Below are positions 58,901 through 64,000 of a stretch of DNA of 64,000 bases, one piece after another. The notes under the pieces were generated by a model that ran no database searches, was not told where the DNA came from, and saw only the letters and a program-made list of their open reading frames with translations. Positions within the stretch are counted from its first letter, which is position 1. Every line of letters starts with the position of its first letter. Source of the stretch: Spirodela intermedia (lineage: Eukaryota; Streptophyta; Magnoliopsida; Alismatales; Araceae); NCBI GenBank assembly GCA_902729315.2, contig LR746269.1:596001-660000 (forward strand), read 5' to 3'. Position numbers and translations under genes: made by a program.

Positions 58901-60454
58901 TTTTCTCAGGATTTAGCCTCTATTTCTTCTCTAGAATTGCCCATTTTTACTCTCTTTGCTCAAAATCTAGCCTCTGTTTCTTCTCTAGAATTTCCGATTT
59001 TTTCTCTCTTTGCTCAAGATTTAACCCCTATTTCTTCTCTAGAATTTTCGATTTTCACTCTCTTTGCTCAAGATTTAGCCCCTATTTCTTCTCTAGAATT
59101 TCCGATGTTTACTCTCTTTGCTCAAGATTTAGCCTCTATTTCTTCTCTAGAATTTCCGATTTTCACTCTCTTTGCTCAAGATTTAGCTTCTATTTCTTAT
59201 CCAGAATCGCCCATTTTTACTCACTTTGCTCAAGATTTAGCCCTGTTGCCCTCACGATTACAGGGCGATGATCATTGATCTTGATGCCCACCAGGGTAAT
59301 GGGCATGAGATAGACTTCCGCAGTGACAGTGAGCATCTCTCCTTTGACCCTCTGTACCCATATTCTGCCTTCTAATGTTCACTGGCTGGCAGGGAGAGTT
59401 TATATCTTGGACATGTACAACGCCGGAATTTACCCACTTGTAAGATGCTCTTATTAATGCAAAATCATGCATATTTAAGAGATTTTTCTCAAGATAATCC
59501 ACATTATTTCTCATACCCACGATTTTTTTATGTCTATAAACTGGCCCTCAATCGAATCAAACAGGATTATGAGGCGAGGCAGTACATCCATCAGAAGGTT
59601 GAACTAGCGGTAAGCATTGTGCTTAGCCCTTCCCATCCTGTGCCTTTTCCTTGGTACTCAGCTTCATGGGACCTGCCTGCTCTCATCTACTTATGTAGAG
59701 CGGAACGAAAACTGAGGAGTATCTGGAGAGATTAGAGAGAGCTCTTCAGGTAGAGAGAATGTCCCTGGCTCGATATCTCTCTTTCTTTCTTTTTTTTTTC
59801 CTTTTTTAGTATGGAATCATATGGGTTGGGGGAATTCATGGTTCTTGATATGGCTCATGTTTGTCCGTTGACTCGAGATTTCAGGTAGCGAGAGGTGGGT
59901 TTGACCCGGAATTGGTGGTCTATAATGCTGGGACTGACATTCTTGATGGAGATCCTCTGGGTCTGCTGAAGGTAATCCCTGTATTTTTTAGGGTTTTTTT
60001 TAATTAAGATTAGGAAAATAGCATGGCTTTTAGGGGGGCTGTGAATCTGCTGGGTTAGCCCGTGAGCCTGGCCTGCCCCATTTTATTCTCTCTCTTCTTT
60101 CTCTCTCTCTATCTCTCTACCGTTGGGTCGGTTCCCCCCAAATGGCTCGACAATTTGGCTCACGCTCAGCTGGCCTGGGTCTGCGCAGGTCAATCCAGAA
60201 GGAGTGAAGCTCAGAGATGAAATGGTCTTCCGATTCGCCAGAGAGAAGAACTCCCCCCTCGTCATGCTGACCTCAGGTCCTTCTTCAATCTCACCCCCCC
60301 AAGATTCGCTTCATCCCTCGTTCCTCTCTCTCTCTCTCTCTCTAACACACGCACTCTCTCTCTATCTCTAATACACATACTCTCTCTCTATCTCTAATAC
60401 ACATATACTCTCTCTATCTCTAATACACATACCATCTCTCTATCTCTAATATAC

Positions 60455-60485
<31 letters not shown>

Positions 60486-60550
60486 AATACACATATATTC
60501 TCTCCCTCTCTCTCTATCTCTAATATACACACTCTCTCTCTATCTCTAAT

Positions 60551-60582
<32 letters not shown>

Positions 60583-60590
60583 TCTCTAAT

Positions 60591-60625
<35 letters not shown>

Positions 60626-60772
60626 CTATGTCTAATACACATGCTCAGTCTCTCTCTCTCTAACACTCTTGTTTCAGGGGGCTACATGAAGTCGAGTGCT
60701 CGTGTGATAGCTGACTCCATCGTAAACCTGGCGACGAAGGGCCTGGTCAACCTGGGGGGGCCCACTCTGTAA
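55988..60772 (+). CDS. HDA2: Class IV histone deacetylase (HDA2 / HDAC11 type)
   Basis: Zinc-dependent lysine deacetylase or deacylase of the HDAC11 class. Exons: 55988-56119, 56273-56328, 57079-57196, 58159-58221, 58536-58604, 58681-58847, 59264-59328, 59393-59439, 59565-59609, 59699-59749, 59885-59971, 60189-60276, 60678-60772; 360 residues, normal for the class. Signature blocks: VIYSSSYDIAFMG, HPFDSSKWGRI, GWAINVGGGFHHC (catalytic His pair), GGGFCAYADIS, IIDLDAHQGNGHE (zinc Asp and His), YILDMYNAGIYPLDYEAR, VVYNAGTDILDGDPLG (second zinc Asp) and LTSGGYMKSSARVIADSI near the end. Catalytic residues are all present. Intron 6 is a 54-bp minisatellite and intron 12 is almost all microsatellite. 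A partial duplicate of exon 11 lies upstream of the gene. Confidence 0.93.
57312..57432 (+). other. Coding-like segment in deacetylase intron 3
   Basis: After an acceptor-like ATATTGCAG, a 121-bp stretch reads as protein (QRAQAHEPVRLVFPYSG, then TPLFELSHVYDKLRKGDGL) to a TAG stop. Its phase matches the end of deacetylase exon 2, so an alternative terminal exon is possible. I do not recognise the peptide. It may instead be a captured exon of another gene. Confidence 0.4.
58871..59250 (+). repeat. 54-bp minisatellite filling deacetylase intron 6
   Basis: Seven copies with an exact 54-bp step: the TTCTTCTCTAG word ends at 58880, 58934, 58988, 59042, 59096, 59150 and 59204. Each unit also holds TTTGCTCAAGATTTAGCC. 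The array makes up about nine tenths of the 416-bp intron (58848-59263). Since 54 is divisible by three, frames stay open across it. Confidence 0.97.
60277..60677 (+). repeat. Compound microsatellite intron 12 of the deacetylase
   Basis: The intron is built from (CT)n runs alternating with TCTCTAATACACATA-type units and two long (CA)n runs near 60550-60575 and 60593-60621. The higher-order step TATCTCTAATACACATA recurs at irregular 25-40 bp spacing. Splice sites at both ends are normal (TCAG/GT and TTTCAG). Confidence 0.95.
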
Positions 60773-61531
60773 GGAGTAAAAGTGCTATTCTCTCTTAATC
60801 AGGAGCGGATGATGTCTATGAAAACCTGTGACGAGGTTTCTATCCCCGAAATTAGATTATAATAGCTTGAAAGAGGCCTTTCGGGCCTGGGCCCGTGAGG
60901 ATTCCCCTGTGGGCTCGGCCGGGCCCCGGCCAGCACTTGAGATGACTTTGGTGATGGGAGAGTGTGTGGTCTCCGTGCTGACGTGGATAAACTGCAGGGT
61001 CAGAGTTTTTTGTGTGGCCTATCTGAAAGTCAACGATGCTCTCTCTCCGACTGTAACTTGTGGTCAGAGAGAGAAAAACTGCTAGCAGCACCAGCAATGA
61101 CGTGGCATCCGGGGCTTCAGGTCCTCTTCATTGACCCGAACCGGAGACCGGTTCAGTTGAACCTGGTCCGGACCGTCCCCGCCCGAAGGGAGATGTTGGT
61201 TCGGCGAGACGCTGGAGGGTGGTGATGAAAGGATGGCCTCTCGTCTCTCTTCCACTGCTCTCTCTCTCTCTCTCTCTCTCTCGCCTGCAATTTCTCTCCC
61301 ATCGGGTTGGAGGGAAATCAGGAGTGCTCGCCTACTGTAAGGCATCCAGAGTGACCGGCGGCAGACCCGCGAGTGCCTCACCTGAAGTTGCGACTCTCAC
61401 CTGTTGCTCTCCCACGGGGGATTGGATGGAGGAGATCGGGCCAGCGAGGTAGCCGTGGGCTCTCGTCCTCCGCCGCCAATCCTCATCCTCCTCCTCCGCC
61501 GCCGCTCCCCTTCCCTTCTCCGTTCTCCTCA
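60773..61531. promoter_or_regulatory. Intergenic region, deacetylase to thioredoxin gene
   Basis: This 759 bp contains the deacetylase 3' flank and the thioredoxin-gene promoter and leader. A (CT)n run lies at about 61256-61281. The part from about 61300 to 61475 is the paralogous partner of 55722-55910 upstream of the deacetylase. No gene is recognised. Confidence 0.55.
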
Positions 61532-63779
61532 ATGGCCGATGTGCTTCTTCGCTCTCCCACTTTCTTCTCCGTCGCCGGCAACCTTCCTTTCCTGCCTCCC
61601 TTATCGCCCTCTCCCTCGAGTACCCCGCAGGCGAAGCAGGCCCGAAGGTTGTGCTCTGACGTCGCTAACCCCGTGCTCTTCACGCGTCCACCCAAGAGAA
61701 TCTCTCAGCTCAAGGTATATCCTGATACCTCCTAGCATTGACAGCGTCGGGCTCTTTGCCGGGCAGAGACTTCCGAAAGAAAAATTGCTTTATTTTCAAA
61801 ATTTGAGCCCGGTGGCTTAAATCTGTTGAACTCCTCTTTTACAGAAATATAAATTCAATAATACTGCGTATAAATTGTATCCCATTCGGCTATAAATAAA
61901 TCATTTTGTCGAAGTATTTCGGAAGGAAATATGAGAATAATTCAGAGAGAAGCAAAAACATAGATTCTCACTATGTAATTCGGAGAGATTATCTACCATA
62001 GTTGGTTCAGAACATTCTCACCGCTGTCAGTTTTCAGTTTAGGAGGTATCTCTGTTCTTTCTTCAGGCTCTAGCCATTGTAGCATTTGCAGACATTTATC
62101 TAGATTTACCATTGTCAACTATATATTCAGATCCCCTGAAACTGTTAAGTTATCCTCATTAATTTTATTCCAACAATCTCAGCTGTGGATCATGAGTCTG
62201 CATTTTTTTTGTTTTACCCATATTATTTTCTCACCATTATTTGTTTTAGATATGCAATTTGTAAGTTTATAGCGTCTTATTTGGTTTGCTTCGTATGCAA
62301 TCCTGCATGTCATCCCAGAAGCTCCTGTGGACATTCTTCTTTTGTTTTTTTCGGTAAATTTATGATAACCTTCACGACGTTGAATTGAATCCTCATGAGC
62401 GGTCCATTTATATATATTATGATAATTATAATTAGTGAAAATCTACTGGGAAAAGGGAAGATCAAAATTATGCTTGCTTTCAGATACTTAACCCAATACC
62501 TATCACCCCACATTTAATTTCCACGAATAATCATAGCAGAAAATGATGGTTGCAGGTGCGTGCTGTTGTTGCTCAAACTGACGAACCACAATGGTGGGAA
62601 AAGAATGCTGGTCCGAACATGATTGACGTTCATTCCACAGAGGAGTTCATCTCTGCACTGAGTAACGCCGGAGATCAGCTTGTCATAGTTGAGTTTTATG
62701 GCACGTGGTGTGGTTCTTGTCGCGCTTTGTTCCCAAAGGTGGGTACTCATTTAATTTTCTCGTGGTTTCACCCAGAATTTCGCAATGGGCATTTGCGGCA
62801 TCTGATATGTATTCACTGTTCTCAATGCTACGTACAATTTATCAATGTTGAAGACCATGAATCAAAATCTAAGGAAATAATGTTTAGGTAGCCACTTGGG
62901 AGCTACTCTAAACCTTTGTTGAAATGGTGAACTACAAACTGGCGATTGGCCAGTAGTGCTGTGGATCATGAAGGAAGAATTAAAATAATTATTTCCCTTT
63001 CAGAAGTTTGGGTCTGGTTGATAGTTTTGATCCAGATTATATCTTCTTCTGGCTTGCTTCTTGTCTAAGTAGAAAATGAAATAAAGCATTCAGATGCAGA
63101 TCGGGCTTTGATCTTAAACACTTGCAACAACAGAGGGGTCTTTTAACACAAAAGCCTCGAATTTACAGCTTTCCATGGAGGCTACAGCCTTTTAGTTCCA
63201 TATGTATAGAACTTTGTGCGAAATTTTAACAGTGTCCACATATGTAGCCAACTGGCTCTGGTTTTCTTCACAGCTCACTGTCATATTGTCTTCACATAAG
63301 TCCACTTTATGCACGCTTTTTTTGTTTTTGTTTTTAGAGTTGACGATATCTGATTTGGATAATTTCATAATAGGTATAACTTTTATTTATTTATTTATTG
63401 TTATTGCATGAAAATGGACTGATCATAGATCTTGCTGTCGCCCTTCCTTCTCAAGCTCTCATTGATGGATGACTGTCATATGATTCCTGAGATGAGCATA
63501 GTTCCTCTTACGAAATCCTCCTATCCTAGTTTGTGGGTTTTAGTGATATCTGATGGGTTTCTCGCCTAAGGTATTATTTTTTAATTTATTTTTTAAAAAA
63601 CATGAATTTTTCAGCTCTGCAGAACGGCCGTCGAAAACCCTGACATCGTATTTATTAAGGTGAACTTCGATGAGAACAAGCCCATGTGCAAACGCCTCAA
63701 TGTGAGGGTGCTCCCTTATTTCCATTTCTACCGCGGTGCAGATGGGCAGTTGGAGTCCTTCTCATGTTCTCTGGCGAAA
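61532..63779 (+). CDS. ACHT1/2: Atypical plastid thioredoxin (ACHT1/2, thioredoxin-like 2 type), 3' end outside window
   Basis: Predicted chloroplast redox protein. Exons seen: 61532-61714, 62556-62738, 63615-63779, all phase 0; 177 residues so far. A Ser/Pro/Arg-rich N-terminus serves as a likely transit peptide. [19 protein letters not shown] leads into [17 protein letters not shown] with a WCGSC active site, then [27 protein letters not shown] (cis-Pro) and [12 protein letters not shown]. These blocks match the thioredoxin-like 2 / ACHT1-2 group better than typical thioredoxins (WCGPC). The GTAAGC donor after 63779 and the lack of a plausible last exon before 64000 indicate that the C-terminus lies beyond the window. 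The ATG at 61532 is the first in frame. Confidence 0.85.
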
Positions 63780-64000
63780 GTAAGCGCATTCCGGGCCCTT
63801 CTCTGAGCTGCTTTCAGTTCATAATTCGTTTATTCTTCTGCGATGCATATTGTGTGGAATCCATTCATGGCGGCGACAGGAAATTGAGATCTTTTTCGGG
63901 TAGTAATGCATTTTCTGGGAAGCCATTCTCTTGAACACCAGTGTTCTTAGATTGTAGCTCTCCAAGAGTGTGGGAGCTGACTCTCAAATGTGAGATGAGC
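63780..64000 (+). other. Start of thioredoxin-gene intron 3
   Basis: Sequence after the last visible donor; no exon with family similarity appears before the window ends. Confidence 0.55.

Noticed and set aside
58546-59278. Long open frames with Phe/Ser/Leu repeats covering deacetylase intron 6
   Set aside because: They arise because the 54-bp array has a period divisible by three. The peptide is low-complexity, and normal splice sites join exons 6 and 7 in phase.
1-64000. CRISPR arrays, operons, ribosome-binding sites or phage elements
   Set aside because: The sequence is eukaryotic with intron-rich genes; the regular repeats found are minisatellites without the repeat-spacer pattern.

Overview
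This is a stretch of a flowering-plant nuclear chromosome. The genes have many introns with GT-AG borders, introns are AT-rich while several exons are GC-rich, and the proteins are land-plant families: a DCL3-type Dicer, RTE1, a CHUP1-like protein, a lectin-tailed beta-galactosidase and a plastid Mini-III RNase. I cannot place the lineage more precisely. All exon models below were built by eye from splice sites, reading phase and remembered family conservation; every total coding length is a multiple of three.

Layout. 0.5-18.7 kb (+): a 25-exon DCL3-type Dicer with an unusual repeat-built N-terminus. 20.0-22.3 kb (+): a CHUP1/IPGA1-family coiled-coil protein. 22.7-24.8 kb (+): a four-RRM poly(A)-binding-like protein without the C-terminal MLLE domain. 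24.86-24.93 kb (-): tRNA-Glu(CUC), 22 bp beyond the stop codon of a 19-exon beta-galactosidase gene (25.0-30.2 kb, -) on the same strand. 31.4-32.4 kb (+): intronless cytidine deaminase, divergent from the beta-galactosidase. 33.1-35.4 kb (+): ADP/ATP-carrier-like protein. 36.1-37.7 kb (-): Mini-III RNase, convergent with the carrier, with a minisatellite made from its own last-exon sequence between them. 38.2-40.1 kb (-): RTE1-like ethylene regulator. 40.1-44.4 kb: AT-rich region without recognised genes. 44.4-47.3 kb (-): plant membrane protein of unknown function, head-to-head with a type II membrane glycosyltransferase-like gene (47.6-51.6 kb, +). 51.6-56.0 kb: a decayed Ty3/gypsy-type retroelement, then a dead copy of a histone deacetylase exon and a duplicated promoter. 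56.0-60.8 kb (+): class IV histone deacetylase (HDA2/HDAC11 type). 61.5 kb to the window end (+): atypical plastid thioredoxin, truncated by the window edge.

The genes do not form a pathway. Two RNase III enzymes (a nuclear siRNA Dicer and an organellar Mini-III) share the window, probably by chance. The strongest unusual signals are repeat-driven: an in-frame 51-54 bp repeat coding the DCL3 N-terminus; an intron of the beta-galactosidase that is in frame, stop-free and built on a triplet repeat; a 54-bp minisatellite filling a histone deacetylase intron; a minisatellite copying the Mini-III stop-codon region; and a tandem duplication that appears to have given the histone deacetylase gene the promoter of its downstream neighbour.
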